This document shows positions 25,383 through 34,512 of a stretch of DNA of 64,000 nucleotides, piece after piece. Below the pieces are notes generated by a model, which searched no databases, was not told where the DNA came from, and worked only from the letters and a program-made list of their open reading frames with translations. How positions within the stretch are numbered: position 1 is the stretch's first letter; the number at the start of each line of letters is the position of its first letter. Made by a program: the position numbers and the translations under genes. The DNA is from an uncultured Acetatifactor sp. (GTDB taxonomy: Bacteria > Bacillota > Clostridia > Lachnospirales > Lachnospiraceae), in assembly GCA_910578185.1 (NCBI GenBank), contig CAJTPN010000016.1, positions 8,379 to 72,378 of the forward strand. The letters are read 5' to 3'.

Positions 25383-27223
25383 TGTTCACCGTCTTCCTCA
25401 TGTCCTTTTCGTGACAGATAAATATCGCAATAAATCTCTTTTCTCTTCTCATTGATAATATATGCAATCTTACGCTTTACCGATTCCTCATGCAGCAGGC
25501 CGGCAATATATCCGCTGTACCTGGTGCCCGACTGGCTGTCAAACTCCTCCATCAGCTGTTCCAATGTCTTGCCAAGCCCGTAAGGTCTGCCAATATTGTC
25601 CGTAGCGGCGTCAAGGCTGTCGGCAATGCTAATCATGTCCACAAAAGGCTGATTGCATGTATGCCTTTCCCGGGGATACCCCCCTTTCCCGTCAAACCAG
25701 AGATGATGCAGCAGCGCACAGTCCCGAATGCACGCCACCTCCGGCGTCATCTGCCCCTGATATACCTTGGAGAAATTAGCCGGGTGGACTTTGATAATTT
25801 CAAATTCATCCTCCGTCAGGTTCCTTGAAGAATTAGACACATAATCCAGACAAAAGTATTTACCGATATCATGAAACAGGGAACAATTCTCCATCAACGC
25901 CAGAAGTTGTTCTTTATGATCAGCACAGTATTTCCAGTCATATCCGGCCACGCCGTCCAGATATCGGGGATTTTCCTCCAGAATATAGTTCACAAGCACA
26001 TGGCAGATTTCCTTTACCATCATGGTGTGAACATACAACGCCTTATTGGCATATACCGTGGCGTGCAAAACCGTGTTCTTGAAGAAGTCAAAATCCACTA
26101 TATTGGAAGCGGAATTCACCAGCATCAAAACACAGGAATTGGTCTGATAATCCCCAACATGCGGCACCATCTCTTTCGCGGAGGCCAGAGCGCGCTCCAC
26201 AATCTCCTTGCTCTTCTCCACCACATACCTCTTCTCATAACGGCTGCACTTATACAGATAATCCAGGTAGTAAGCCCCTGCCGTAAACAGCGCCGTACAT
26301 TGTTCCATAGGACTGTAATCCTCCTGCAGTGCAATACAGGCCTCAATTTGTGAAAGCAACTCCTCCATATGGATCTTGCCCAAGTGATATGCAGCTTCCA
26401 CACAATAAAGACGCACCAGAACCCGGTCCGTCAAAAATCCCTTCGCCTCTTCCGAGGCCAAATCCGCCGCAAGCTCCTCAATCAAAGGTGCCTCTCTTTC
26501 CATATCAATCATGGGCTCTTCCAACGAAACACCGTACTTTAACGCCTGTCCCGCCCTTCGGCAGGCTTCCAGGGCAAACGCCAGCGCATTCATCTTGCAC
26601 ATAGCATACTGGGCCGCCATAAACTGCACTCCCATCTTATGTCTGATGGGCTCAAACTGTTCCCTGATCTCCCTGTACTTCCTCAGACCAAAGGTCATAT
26701 CCTTCCGGTTGACGACACAAAGCAGCCAGCAGTTTACCAGTGAGCGCTTTGCCCTTTCAGACAACCGGTCAAAATCCGCCAGATATGACTCCGCCGTCCG
26801 GGCATATGTACTGCCCTCATAGTCATCCAAATGTTCTTTAATGGTAATGTCAAAAACCGTACAGAGTTCCAACATTATCACACTCTGATCCAAATTCCCC
26901 GCCGCCTGATAATACTCTAAAAGCAGCTTCGATACGCGAAACGCAATGGGTATGTCCAAAAAAGGATTGCCCTCCGGCATAATCACCTTTAAAAAGTCCC
27001 CAAGCACTCCTTCTCCCTCTTGATTCAGCGCCGAGGGATCCTTCTCATATTTTTCCACATACTCTCTCAAGATGGCATTGTTCTGTTTCTGAATCTGCTT
27101 TTTCTCATAAGAAATATCCATCAGTTTCTTGAGAAGCGCCTCTTCCGATCTTTCCCCTCCAAATTCCACCTTATCCAATTCCTGATAACGTTCCAGCAGT
27201 TTTACATAGTCTCCATAGTCCAT
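25379..27223 (-). CDS. HD-GYP domain protein with helical N-terminal region
   Basis: 614 residues from ATG 27223 (GAGGGCGG upstream). The first 400 or so residues are alpha-helical and look like TPR-like repeats. The C-terminal third carries an HD-GYP-type metal phosphohydrolase signature: CSLFHDIGKY, then HPANFSKVY, then LHHLWFDGKGGYP, then DMISIADSLDAAT. HD-GYP enzymes usually degrade cyclic di-GMP; this one has GKGGYP where the canonical motif is DGSGYP-like, so activity is inferred. No transmitter or receiver domain is visible. It is cotranscribed with the GtrII-like gene and cysK. Confidence 0.72.
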   Translation of the reverse strand: MDYGDYVKLLERYQELDKVEFGGERSEEALLKKLMDISYEKKQIQKQNNAILREYVEKYEKDPSALNQEGEGVLGDFLKVIMPEGNPFLDIPIAFRVSKLLLEYYQAAGNLDQSVIMLELCTVFDITIKEHLDDYEGSTYARTAESYLADFDRLSERAKRSLVNCWLLCVVNRKDMTFGLRKYREIREQFEPIRHKMGVQFMAAQYAMCKMNALAFALEACRRAGQALKYGVSLEEPMIDMEREAPLIEELAADLASEEAKGFLTDRVLVRLYCVEAAYHLGKIHMEELLSQIEACIALQEDYSPMEQCTALFTAGAYYLDYLYKCSRYEKRYVVEKSKEIVERALASAKEMVPHVGDYQTNSCVLMLVNSASNIVDFDFFKNTVLHATVYANKALYVHTMMVKEICHVLVNYILEENPRYLDGVAGYDWKYCADHKEQLLALMENCSLFHDIGKYFCLDYVSNSSRNLTEDEFEIIKVHPANFSKVYQGQMTPEVACIRDCALLHHLWFDGKGGYPRERHTCNQPFVDMISIADSLDAATDNIGRPYGLGKTLEQLMEEFDSQSGTRYSGYIAGLLHEESVKRKIAYIINEKRKEIYCDIYLSRKGHEEDGEQ

Positions 27224-27390
27224 ACCGCCCTCACTCCGTCTGCACATCGGCAAAACGTTTCCATACATAATCTCACACAGCGTTCCTGCTTCCTCTCCAG
27301 GCAGTCCCTGCTGTCCTGCCCCTGCCGAACCAATTCTATCCAAGCGCTGTTTTCTTTTTCCTCCGGTATAACAGTTTCTTTTACTATAAC

Positions 27391-27419
27391 ATTATAAAAC
27401 ACGTACCTGCTGGAAGCAA
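27391..27419 (-). promoter_or_regulatory. Promoter of the HD-GYP/GtrII/cysK operon
   Basis: Minus strand TTGCTT (27414-27419) and TATAAT (27391-27396), 17-nt spacing. It implies a 5' leader of about 160 nt before the HD-GYP start. Confidence 0.55.
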
Positions 27420-27658
27420 GCAATAATTGGCGATTTCCCATCCGTACAACTCATGTCAAAATTACGCTTTCAGGACGTAATCGGTTGCCTGAATACACTA
27501 AAAATTTCCTACGGTTATACTCTATTTTTTGATATATCGTCCAGGAACTGCCCCTTGCAACAAAAGTTTTCCTCAAAGACGTCAATTCCTTTTTGAAAAG
27601 TACCTTACTTCCGGTTTCATTGTCAAACCACCTCTCCTTTTTGACTCTTAAAAAGCAC
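27420..27658. other. Intergenic stretch between the HD-GYP operon and the HxlR remnant
   Basis: About 240 nt with no gene seen on either strand and no clear structure. AT-rich, with short open frames only. Confidence 0.4.
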
Positions 27659-27687
27659 TTTACTCTTATTTTGCTATTTGCTATAAT
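27659..27687 (+). promoter_or_regulatory. Promoter immediately before or inside the HxlR-like gene
   Basis: Plus strand TTTACT (27659-27664) and TATAAT (27682-27687), 17-nt spacing, with TGC before the -10. Transcription from it would start only a few bases before the in-frame ATG at 27698. Confidence 0.45.
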
Positions 27688-27697
27688 TGTATGGAAA

Positions 27698-27943
27698 ATG
27701 GCAATCCTCTGTTCTCTTACTGCCGGCAAAACCATGCGCTATAATGACCTCACGCGGAAAATACCGATGATTTCCAACACAATGCTGGCAAAATCCCTGA
27801 AAGAATTAGAAAACGACGGCCTTATAAAACGAACGGAATATATGGAAGTTCCCATCCGAGTAGAGTACGAAATTACCCAAACTGCCGCAAGCCTGAAACC
27901 GATTCTTTTGGAACTTGCAAAATGGGGGCTTTCTTTAGGATAA
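27698..27943 (+). pseudogene. HxlR-type regulator, apparently truncated at the N-terminus
   Basis: The frame from 27698 encodes 81 residues that match the C-terminal three quarters of HxlR-family winged-helix regulators: MRYNDLTRKIPMISNTMLAK, LKELENDGLIKRTEY, VPIRVEYEIT, and ILLELAKWG. The usual N-terminal part with the redox Cys and the GGKWK lead-in is missing: upstream in the same frame (to an ATG at 27593) the residues are hydrophobic and unrelated. A promoter sits where the N-terminus should be. It could be a decayed gene, or a short leaderless protein. The winged helix itself looks intact. Confidence 0.5.
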
Positions 27944-28044
27944 CGTTCCAAGGTGAAAATTCTCCATACAGTTGTCAAAAATGATTCTTCGATCAAGACA
28001 GTATTAGGATACGGTGCCGAAATATAAGACAAGGAGCAGAACAG

Positions 28045-29427
28045 ATGATAACCGAAAAAACTTACCAAGTCCCCAACCTCCACAGAATCCTACACAGCCG
28101 TCGGTTTTTGAAAGAAACTTCCAAAACCACAGACAAACCAGAAATCCCCCGCCAGCCCTTGCAGGTGGACGTCCCCGGTTCCAAGAGCATCACCAACCGG
28201 GCGCTTCTGCTTGCCACCCTGGCAAACGGTGTTTCCACCCTGCGAGGCGCTCTGTTTTCCGATGATTCCAGGCACTTTCTAAAGTGCATACAGGCCCTGG
28301 GGTTCGAGGCCCAGGCGGATGAAAGCTTAAAAACCGTCACTGTCAGGGGGCTGGGAGGCGCCGTCCCCTCCGGTGAAGCCTCCCTATATGTAGGAAGCGC
28401 AGGAACTGCCGCCAGATTTCTCACCGCTTATCTGGGGCTCTCCCACGGCGTCTATCACATGGATTCTTCCCCACAAATGCGGAAACGTCCCATGGCGCCC
28501 CTGCTGCATTCCCTTGCGAATTTAGGCTGCGAAATCAGCTATGACGACGGCTCGGATCAGATGTCTTTTCCCTTTACCCTTCGAGGCCACGGCTTTTTAC
28601 AAAACAGTATCCATGTAAACATTGATACCAGCAGTCAATTCCTGAGTGCCCTTTTGATCGCCTCCTGCCTCTGTGAACAAGATTTTACCACCAGGGTGGA
28701 AGGAACCCACGGCATGAGTTATATTGCCATTACGCGGAAAATGATGGAACAATTCGGCGTAAGCACCGAACACCCCACCCCGGACACCTTCCTGACTAGA
28801 AGCGGGCAATATTATCATGCTCTGGATTATCAGATTGAGCCAGACGTGTCCGCAGCCTGTTATTTTTATGGAATGAGTCCTCTACTGCGAATTCCTGTAT
28901 TGGTAAATCATGTGCATTTCAACTCCATGCAGGGCGACATTGCCTTTATCCGCATTTTGGAGCAGATGGGCTGTACCGCCCAGGATACCCGGGAGGGAAT
29001 CCTGGTAAACCCGCCGATGGACGGTGTATTGCACGGAATTACTGCGGATATGTCCGCATGTTCCGACCAAGCAATCACACTGGCTGCCATTGCCCCCTAT
29101 GCGGACGCACCCACCAGGATCAACGGCATTCGTCATATCCGATTTCAAGAAAGCGACCGCATCACCGCCATTGTGACGGAACTGACCAAAATGGGAATTT
29201 ACTGTGAGGAATCAGAAAACAGCATCACCGTTTACCCCGGCGCACCAAAGCCTTCCCTGGTTGAAACTTACGATGATCACCGTATAGCCATGGGCTTTTC
29301 ACTGACAGGACTTTGCAGCGACGGAATTATCATCCAAAACCCCGGCTGCTGCCGAAAAACCTTTGAGGACTATTTTGAAGTCCTGGACGGCATTGCGGCA
29401 CAGATAGTCCAGCGCAATGGGGCATGA
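28045..29427 (+). CDS. aroA: 3-phosphoshikimate 1-carboxyvinyltransferase (EPSP synthase)
   Basis: 460 residues. Catalyses the enolpyruvyl transfer to shikimate-3-phosphate in the aromatic amino-acid pathway. Motifs: VPGSKSITNRALLLA (Lys47), YVGSAGTAARFLTAYL, RKRPMAPLL, and near the C-terminus QESDRITAI and YDDHRIAMGFSL. The first 35 or so residues before the first motif are an N-terminal extension compared with most homologues; the start is supported by AAGGAG 8 nt upstream. It stands alone; the neighbouring aro genes are not in the window. Confidence 0.93.
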   Translation: MITEKTYQVPNLHRILHSRRFLKETSKTTDKPEIPRQPLQVDVPGSKSITNRALLLATLANGVSTLRGALFSDDSRHFLKCIQALGFEAQADESLKTVTVRGLGGAVPSGEASLYVGSAGTAARFLTAYLGLSHGVYHMDSSPQMRKRPMAPLLHSLANLGCEISYDDGSDQMSFPFTLRGHGFLQNSIHVNIDTSSQFLSALLIASCLCEQDFTTRVEGTHGMSYIAITRKMMEQFGVSTEHPTPDTFLTRSGQYYHALDYQIEPDVSAACYFYGMSPLLRIPVLVNHVHFNSMQGDIAFIRILEQMGCTAQDTREGILVNPPMDGVLHGITADMSACSDQAITLAAIAPYADAPTRINGIRHIRFQESDRITAIVTELTKMGIYCEESENSITVYPGAPKPSLVETYDDHRIAMGFSLTGLCSDGIIIQNPGCCRKTFEDYFEVLDGIAAQIVQRNGA

Positions 29428-29461
29428 TAGTATTTATGTTCCGGACGTTTTTGTCAGTATA

Positions 29462-29507
29462 AAAACCCCGCAGAAAGACGAGAAACATCGTCCTTGCGCG
29501 GGGTTTT
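29462..29507. terminator. Bidirectional terminator between aroA and a small convergent gene
   Basis: AAAACCCCGC (29462-29471) pairs with GCGGGGTTTT (29498-29507), with an inner GACGA/TCGTC stem. T-runs follow on both strands, so it can serve aroA (plus) and the small gene ending at 29576 (minus). Confidence 0.8.
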
Positions 29508-29575
29508 ATGATAACTCTTTTCTCCTTTCGGAGTCTTTAATATCTTTTTTCTGCCAATCCAGTTTGCCCTATCCC

Positions 29576-29890
29576 CTATCTCGACTCATAACTCTTGGAA
29601 AAGTCATGACTTACCACAATCTCGTCCAACACACCGTGTTTATAATAAAAGTACACGGAATAGTCTCCTTCATGCAGATAGTGAAATCTGTAATCCCCCA
29701 TATCATCGTCCAGTTCCAGCTCAAGCAACACTTCCTTCAACTCCTCCTGGGACATTCCGATGGGATTGACGCCGTTTACGGAAATGTTCAGCTCTTCCTT
29801 TGTCTTATCTTCCAGAGCATAAAACTTCAGCTCCTCGATCACACAGGAATTGACCAATTTGCTTTCCAAGGTGTCATTTACCAACGTCAA
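29576..29890 (-). CDS. Small acidic protein of unknown function
   Basis: 104 residues, TTG start at 29890 with an AAGGG site upstream. The sequence is acidic with ELxELELDDDMGDYRFHYL and VYFYYKHGVLDEIVVSHD; no known domain was recognised. It lies 28 nt after the GH42 gene and ends before the shared terminator, so it is probably the last gene of that unit. Soluble; no signal or membrane segment. Confidence 0.55.
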   Translation of the reverse strand: MTLVNDTLESKLVNSCVIEELKFYALEDKTKEELNISVNGVNPIGMSQEELKEVLLELELDDDMGDYRFHYLHEGDYSVYFYYKHGVLDEIVVSHDFSKSYESR

Positions 29891-29918
29891 CCCGGCCCTT
29901 CCCTCACAAGGGCTGTTT

Positions 29919-31946
29919 TTACAAACGTATCACCGCCGCGCCGTATTCCGGCAGCGTCAATTTCTCACTGACAGGGGCATCGGTCACCATGTCATATCCG
30001 TTAACGCCTGAAAGCTCCACCGGTTCCGTTGTGCAATTTAAATAAAATTCGTAATTCCCCTCTTCCCCACTCCTGACATGATATTCCACCCCTTCCGGCA
30101 GCTTCTTCACGGGGATACCAGCGTCCGCAAGCATCTTCTCAAATAATGCACTCATCTGGGAAGCTTCCGTTCTGGCCGCCACATAATAGGCGTTGCCCTT
30201 TCCATGATTCTTACAGGTCAGCGCGGCGCTTCCCTGGTAAAAATCATCGGTATATGTACCAAGCACCTTGGCGTCCTGAACCCGCAGAATTTCGGCACAG
30301 TCCATTACCTCCCACCTGCTGCCATCCTCAAGCAGAATCCCGTTCCTGTCCGAGGGGTATAAGGCGTCTATTTCCTCACTGATAACGCCAAAAAGCTCCC
30401 ACAGGCCATCCCCCGGAAAACCGCCCAGATAGCAAAGCTGTGCATCATTCACATAACCGGTAAAATAGGTTGCCAGCAGCTGCCCCCCTCTGTTCACAAA
30501 GGCCTTCAGATTCCCGGCCGTCTCCGGCTGCAGCAGATACAGCATGGGCGCCACCACCACATCATAGCGGCTTAAGTCTTCATCGGAACCCACCACATCC
30601 ATATCCACGCCCAACCTCAAAAACACCTTCCAGATATCCCTGCAGGTTTCCTCATACTTCTTTGTTTTCTGTCCCAGCGCCTTCACATCCCAGATAGCCC
30701 AGCGGTTATCCCAGTCAAACAAAAGTGCGGCCCGGCTTTTTACCACGGTGCCGGCGACAGGCGCAATTTTTTGGAGCAGTTCCCCTACCTGAGCCACTTC
30801 TCGAAATACCCTTGTGTCATCCGTTCCCAGATGATCCACCACGGCCCCGTGGAACTGTTCATAGGATCCCCGCCCTTTCCTCCACTGAAAATATTGAACG
30901 GAATCGGAGCCGCAGGCCACCGCCTGTAAGCAGGAAAGTTTATGTACGCCGGGACGTTTCAGCTTATTTATACTATGCCAGTTCACCAGGCTGGGGGTGC
31001 TCTCCATCATCATAAACGGGGTGTCACGCTTTAGCGATCTCATTACCGCATGATTGAAAGCGGAGCCCAACATGGTTTCCCCAAAGGTTTCCCCATCGTT
31101 ATGAAACGGCGGATAATTGTCCCAGGAAACCACATCCAGGCCCGGCGCCATCTTACGGTAATCCAGCCCGCCAAACAGGCTCATAAAATTTGTGGTCACA
31201 GGAATCTGCGGCGTCACACTGTGAAGCACCTCTATTTCATACTGCAGGAAGTCATTCATATTGAAAGTAGTGAACCGTTTCCACTCCATATTCAGACCCA
31301 TAATGGTGGTCTCTCCATTGGCAAAAGGCGGTTCGATCTCTCCGAAAGTATTATAGTGATGACTCCAAAAAGAAGTCCACCATTCCATATTCAGTCGGTC
31401 GATGTCATAATCATACTTTTCCGCCAGATATTTCTGGAACTTCTGAACACACTGGGGACAATAACATTCTCCACCCAGTTCATTGGAAATATGGTACATA
31501 ATCACACCTGGATGCCTGCCCAAATGTTCCGCCAGCTTTCTGTCAATGACGGCTACTTTATCCCGAAATCTGGGAGAAGTCATACAGTGATTGTGACGTC
31601 CGCCATGACGGTTGCGCAGGCCCTTGTTGTCCACCCGCATTGCCTCCAGATACTTTGCATCCAGCCATGCGGGACGCGCACCGGAAGGCGTGGACAAAAT
31701 CGTATAAATACCGTTTTGAAAGAGATTTTCGATGATCTGTTCCATCCATTCAAAATGGAAGTCTCCCTCCTCCGGCTCGTAAGCAGCCCAGGAGAATACG
31801 CCCAGCGTCACACAATTGACGCCGGCTTTTTTCATCAGTTTCACATCTTCCTCCAAAATATCAAGCCGGTCTAACCATTGATCGGGATTATAATCCCCGC
31901 CATGTACAAAACCGCCAACACAAGGAAACAGAATTTTTTTCTCCAT
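29919..31946 (-). CDS. GH42 beta-galactosidase
   Basis: 675 residues. Family GH42: an N-terminal TIM barrel starting GGDYNPDQW, the acid/base Glu156 in HISNELGGE, the nucleophile Glu315 in MMMESTPS, and the cluster of cysteines (Cys121, 161, 163, 166) that bind zinc in GH42. A trimerisation domain and a C-terminal beta domain complete the chain. There is no signal peptide, so it acts on galactosides inside the cell. AAGGAGG precedes the start. The sugar transporter is not in the window. Confidence 0.93.
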   Translation of the reverse strand: MEKKILFPCVGGFVHGGDYNPDQWLDRLDILEEDVKLMKKAGVNCVTLGVFSWAAYEPEEGDFHFEWMEQIIENLFQNGIYTILSTPSGARPAWLDAKYLEAMRVDNKGLRNRHGGRHNHCMTSPRFRDKVAVIDRKLAEHLGRHPGVIMYHISNELGGECYCPQCVQKFQKYLAEKYDYDIDRLNMEWWTSFWSHHYNTFGEIEPPFANGETTIMGLNMEWKRFTTFNMNDFLQYEIEVLHSVTPQIPVTTNFMSLFGGLDYRKMAPGLDVVSWDNYPPFHNDGETFGETMLGSAFNHAVMRSLKRDTPFMMMESTPSLVNWHSINKLKRPGVHKLSCLQAVACGSDSVQYFQWRKGRGSYEQFHGAVVDHLGTDDTRVFREVAQVGELLQKIAPVAGTVVKSRAALLFDWDNRWAIWDVKALGQKTKKYEETCRDIWKVFLRLGVDMDVVGSDEDLSRYDVVVAPMLYLLQPETAGNLKAFVNRGGQLLATYFTGYVNDAQLCYLGGFPGDGLWELFGVISEEIDALYPSDRNGILLEDGSRWEVMDCAEILRVQDAKVLGTYTDDFYQGSAALTCKNHGKGNAYYVAARTEASQMSALFEKMLADAGIPVKKLPEGVEYHVRSGEEGNYEFYLNCTTEPVELSGVNGYDMVTDAPVSEKLTLPEYGAAVIRL

Positions 31947-32104
31947 CCGTATGCCTCCTTACAATAAAGATCTAACTTATCCTCTACGGCACCGCAAGAG
32001 ATTTGTGCTCCCTTGCACGAATTTCCAAACTGCCCTGTGAGCAATTTGACATCCTTGCCACAAACCTCCCCATAACTGTGCTGCCGACTGTCTAAACTGT
32101 TACT

Positions 32105-32133
32105 AGCATACACTGTTCCGAAGCAAAAAGCAA
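32105..32133 (-). promoter_or_regulatory. Candidate promoter of the GH42 gene
   Basis: Minus strand TTGCTT (32128-32133) and TATGCT (32105-32110), 17-nt spacing. It lies back to back with the arcC promoter in the 326-nt divergent gap 31947-32272. No operator was recognised there. Confidence 0.42.
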
Positions 32134-32143
32134 TACAAAAACC

Positions 32144-32172
32144 TATACACCCCAAAGAAAATATGGTATAAT
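32144..32172 (+). promoter_or_regulatory. Candidate promoter of arcC
   Basis: Plus strand TATACA (32144-32149) and TATAAT (32167-32172), 17-nt spacing, with TGG before the -10 (extended -10). Confidence 0.5.
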
Positions 32173-32272
32173 AGCTTATCGGAAGCAGTTCCTTCACTTC
32201 CGGTAAAAGACGTATCTAACATTGGCAGCCATTCAAAAAGCCGATATTAATAGAAAAATGAAAGGGATTGCT

Positions 32273-33211
32273 ATGAGCATGAAAAAGGTTGTTATTTCTT
32301 TAGGACATGACGCGCTTGGCATAACCACAGGAGCGCAGCGGGACGCCGTAAAAATAACCGCCAAAGCATTGGCGGATCTGGTAGAAGAGCATTATCAGCT
32401 GACGATCACCCATGGCAACGGCCCTCAGGTCAGTATGATTCATAAAGCTATGACCGAGCTTCGCCGTGTTTATATCGACTATACCCCTGCGCCCATGTGC
32501 GTGTGTTCCGCCATGAGTCAGGGCTATGTGGGATATGATATCCAAAACGCTCTGCGCAGCGAACTGCTGGCACGGGGAATTTCCAAGCCGGTCAGCACGA
32601 TCCTGACCCAGGTTACGGTGGATCCCTACGACGAGGCCTTTTATGAGCCCACAAAGGTCATCGGTCGTTATATGTCCCGGGACGATGCAGAAATTGAAAT
32701 GAAAAAGGGAAATTATGTAAAGGAAGATCCAGACAAAGGCTTCCGACGGGTTGTAGCCGCTCCCAAGCCCATAGACATTGTGGAAATCGAAGCCATCCGC
32801 ACTCTTGCCGATGCGGGACAAGTGGTCATCGCCTGCGGAGGCGGCGGAATTCCCGTGATTGAACAACAGCACACTTTAAAAGGTGCCTCCGCGGTTATAG
32901 AGAAGGATGCCATCGCCGGAAAACTGGCGGCGGATCTGGCATGCGACGTTTTGATCATCCTCACCGGTGAAAACTATGTATATCAAAATTACGGTACGGA
33001 CCGCCAGACTGCCATAACTTCCATGAATATCACGGAAGCCAAATCCGCAGCAGCAGAGGGGCAGTTTGAAGCAGGAACCATGCTGCCGAAGATCGAGGCA
33101 GCCGTCAGCTACCTGGAAAAGATCAAAACCGGCAAAGTGATTATCACTTCCATGGATAAGGTAAAGGAAGCCGTGAACGGCGAGACCGGAACGGTGATTA
33201 CTTACGATTAG
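32273..33211 (+). CDS. arcC: Carbamate kinase
   Basis: 312 residues from ATG 32273 (AAAGGGA 6 nt upstream). Amino-acid kinase family: the N-terminal KKVVISLGHDALG, THGNGPQV, the carbamate-kinase SQGYVGYDIQNAL, IACGGGGIPV and the C-terminal GTMLPKIEAAV. It makes ATP from carbamoyl phosphate and ADP, or the reverse. The arginine-deiminase partners arcA/arcB are not beside it, so it may serve another source of carbamoyl phosphate. Confidence 0.92.
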   Translation: MSMKKVVISLGHDALGITTGAQRDAVKITAKALADLVEEHYQLTITHGNGPQVSMIHKAMTELRRVYIDYTPAPMCVCSAMSQGYVGYDIQNALRSELLARGISKPVSTILTQVTVDPYDEAFYEPTKVIGRYMSRDDAEIEMKKGNYVKEDPDKGFRRVVAAPKPIDIVEIEAIRTLADAGQVVIACGGGGIPVIEQQHTLKGASAVIEKDAIAGKLAADLACDVLIILTGENYVYQNYGTDRQTAITSMNITEAKSAAAEGQFEAGTMLPKIEAAVSYLEKIKTGKVIITSMDKVKEAVNGETGTVITYD

Positions 33212-33212
33212 G

Positions 33213-33710
33213 TTACTTCAACCCAATCACCATAAGCATGGCGCCAATTATGATACAAAAGTCCGAAAGATTAAATACGATCTGTCGAATCGGTTTCCAT
33301 TTCACGTTAAAGCTGAAATAGTCCACCACATAGTGCCGCTTAAGCCTGTCATATGTATTGCTGAATGCGCCTCCCAGCAATAGCGCCAAACCAAGCCGAA
33401 GCATATGACTGCCCCGGCGCCCAAGACTTAAAACAAACACTACCGACAATATTACAGCCAGGGACACTGACAAAATTGTCACCGCCGCCCTGTGATTTCC
33501 ACCCAGATTCAGCATGGCGCCTGAATTGTGATATTTTCGTATTAAAATACGTCCGCCCCACAAGGAATCCGGCAGCTTTTCTCCGCCGGATTCCTGTGGG
33601 GCGGATTTTTCTCTTTTATTTTCCGCTCCAAATCCTTCTATTTTGTTTTTAATCCACAGATCCGTGAAAAATATTCCAACAATCAGAAAAATGCTCCCCA
33701 ATGCCCCCAT
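33213..33710 (-). CDS. lspA: Signal peptidase II (lipoprotein signal peptidase)
   Basis: 165 residues, about four membrane segments. Start at 33710 with AGGAGGAAATAT upstream. Catalytic aspartates in the two LspA motifs: Asp130 in RLKRHYVVDYFSF and Asp150 in FNLSDFCIIIG; also HNSGAMLN for the usual N-x-G-A-A-F. It cleaves lipoprotein signal peptides, such as that of the lipoprotein at 1939-2850. A charged loop of about 30 residues after the first membrane segment is longer than usual. Confidence 0.85.
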   Translation of the reverse strand: MGALGSIFLIVGIFFTDLWIKNKIEGFGAENKREKSAPQESGGEKLPDSLWGGRILIRKYHNSGAMLNLGGNHRAAVTILSVSLAVILSVVFVLSLGRRGSHMLRLGLALLLGGAFSNTYDRLKRHYVVDYFSFNVKWKPIRQIVFNLSDFCIIIGAMLMVIGLK

Positions 33711-33820
33711 ATATTTCCTCCTAGTTATATATTCCTGCCAGACCATGTGTCCAAAGCCACAGGAATAAACGAATCTATTCCGCATGTCTGACTTCTTCAT
33801 ACGTATTTGGGGATCCAAAA

Positions 33821-34411
33821 TCACTTGTCCCCCTCCCAGGATATCCCATATCCCACATTGGGCCTGATGGCGCAGTATGTGGCATCCGCCACGAATGCCA
33901 GCAAAAGCAGCAGACAGAGCGCAATACGCCATCCGGCGGATAACTTCCGATAGACCTTGTCATAGCAGGGCATCAGCAGACAAATCAGCGCCGTGCCTGC
34001 CAATCCAAACACCACCGCACCCAGCAGACAGATTCTTCCGTTTAAATTCATAAAGTGACTGCTGTAATCCCACCACCGAATCCCCCACATTTTTTCCAGA
34101 AAGTAACTGGTCATGTATTCCAGGACAGAACAAATAAAAAGCGACAGCAAAAATACCCAAAGAGGATTCTTTCGCAAACGGGAAATGAATTTACCGGGGA
34201 TGTGGAACAAAAAGTACAAAAGTAATCCGCCCACACCATAAATTGGAAGATAGGGCCCTCGGTACACGCCTCTGTTAATAAAAGCATGGGCCGTCACATA
34301 AAACAGCACCACCTCCCACAGCCATCCGATAAACGCCAGCAGGAAAAACAGCAAGACATAATAGTCAAATTTATGGGGTAACTTTTTTCTATTTACGTTT
34401 CTCTCATCCAT
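33821..34411 (-). CDS. PF06541-type membrane protein (putative ABC transporter permease)
   Basis: 196 residues, about five membrane segments. Family marks: FIGWLWEVVLFY, NRGVYRGPYLPIYGVGGLLL, CSVLEYMTSYFLEKMWGIRW, WDYSSHF and LNGRICLLGA. The family is annotated as a putative ABC transporter type IV component, but its role is not established. It lies upstream of lspA on the same strand. Confidence 0.75.
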   Translation of the reverse strand: MDERNVNRKKLPHKFDYYVLLFFLLAFIGWLWEVVLFYVTAHAFINRGVYRGPYLPIYGVGGLLLYFLFHIPGKFISRLRKNPLWVFLLSLFICSVLEYMTSYFLEKMWGIRWWDYSSHFMNLNGRICLLGAVVFGLAGTALICLLMPCYDKVYRKLSAGWRIALCLLLLLAFVADATYCAIRPNVGYGISWEGDK

Positions 34412-34512
34412 GCATGTCAGGATTCCCTGTTTTTTTGTTTTTATTCCCCATCAATCATCACATACCAGTTAACCCCCGGCACGCCGGCCATTGCCATAAC
34501 CGTTTTGCCCGG

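Noticed and set aside
27451..27735. 94-codon minus-strand frame opposite the HxlR remnant
   Set aside because: Antisense shadow of a recognisable regulator core with no start site.
31871..32197. 108-codon minus-strand frame in the GH42-arcC gap
   Set aside because: It covers both divergent promoters and overlaps the GH42 start; hydrophobic by chance, no ribosome site for it.
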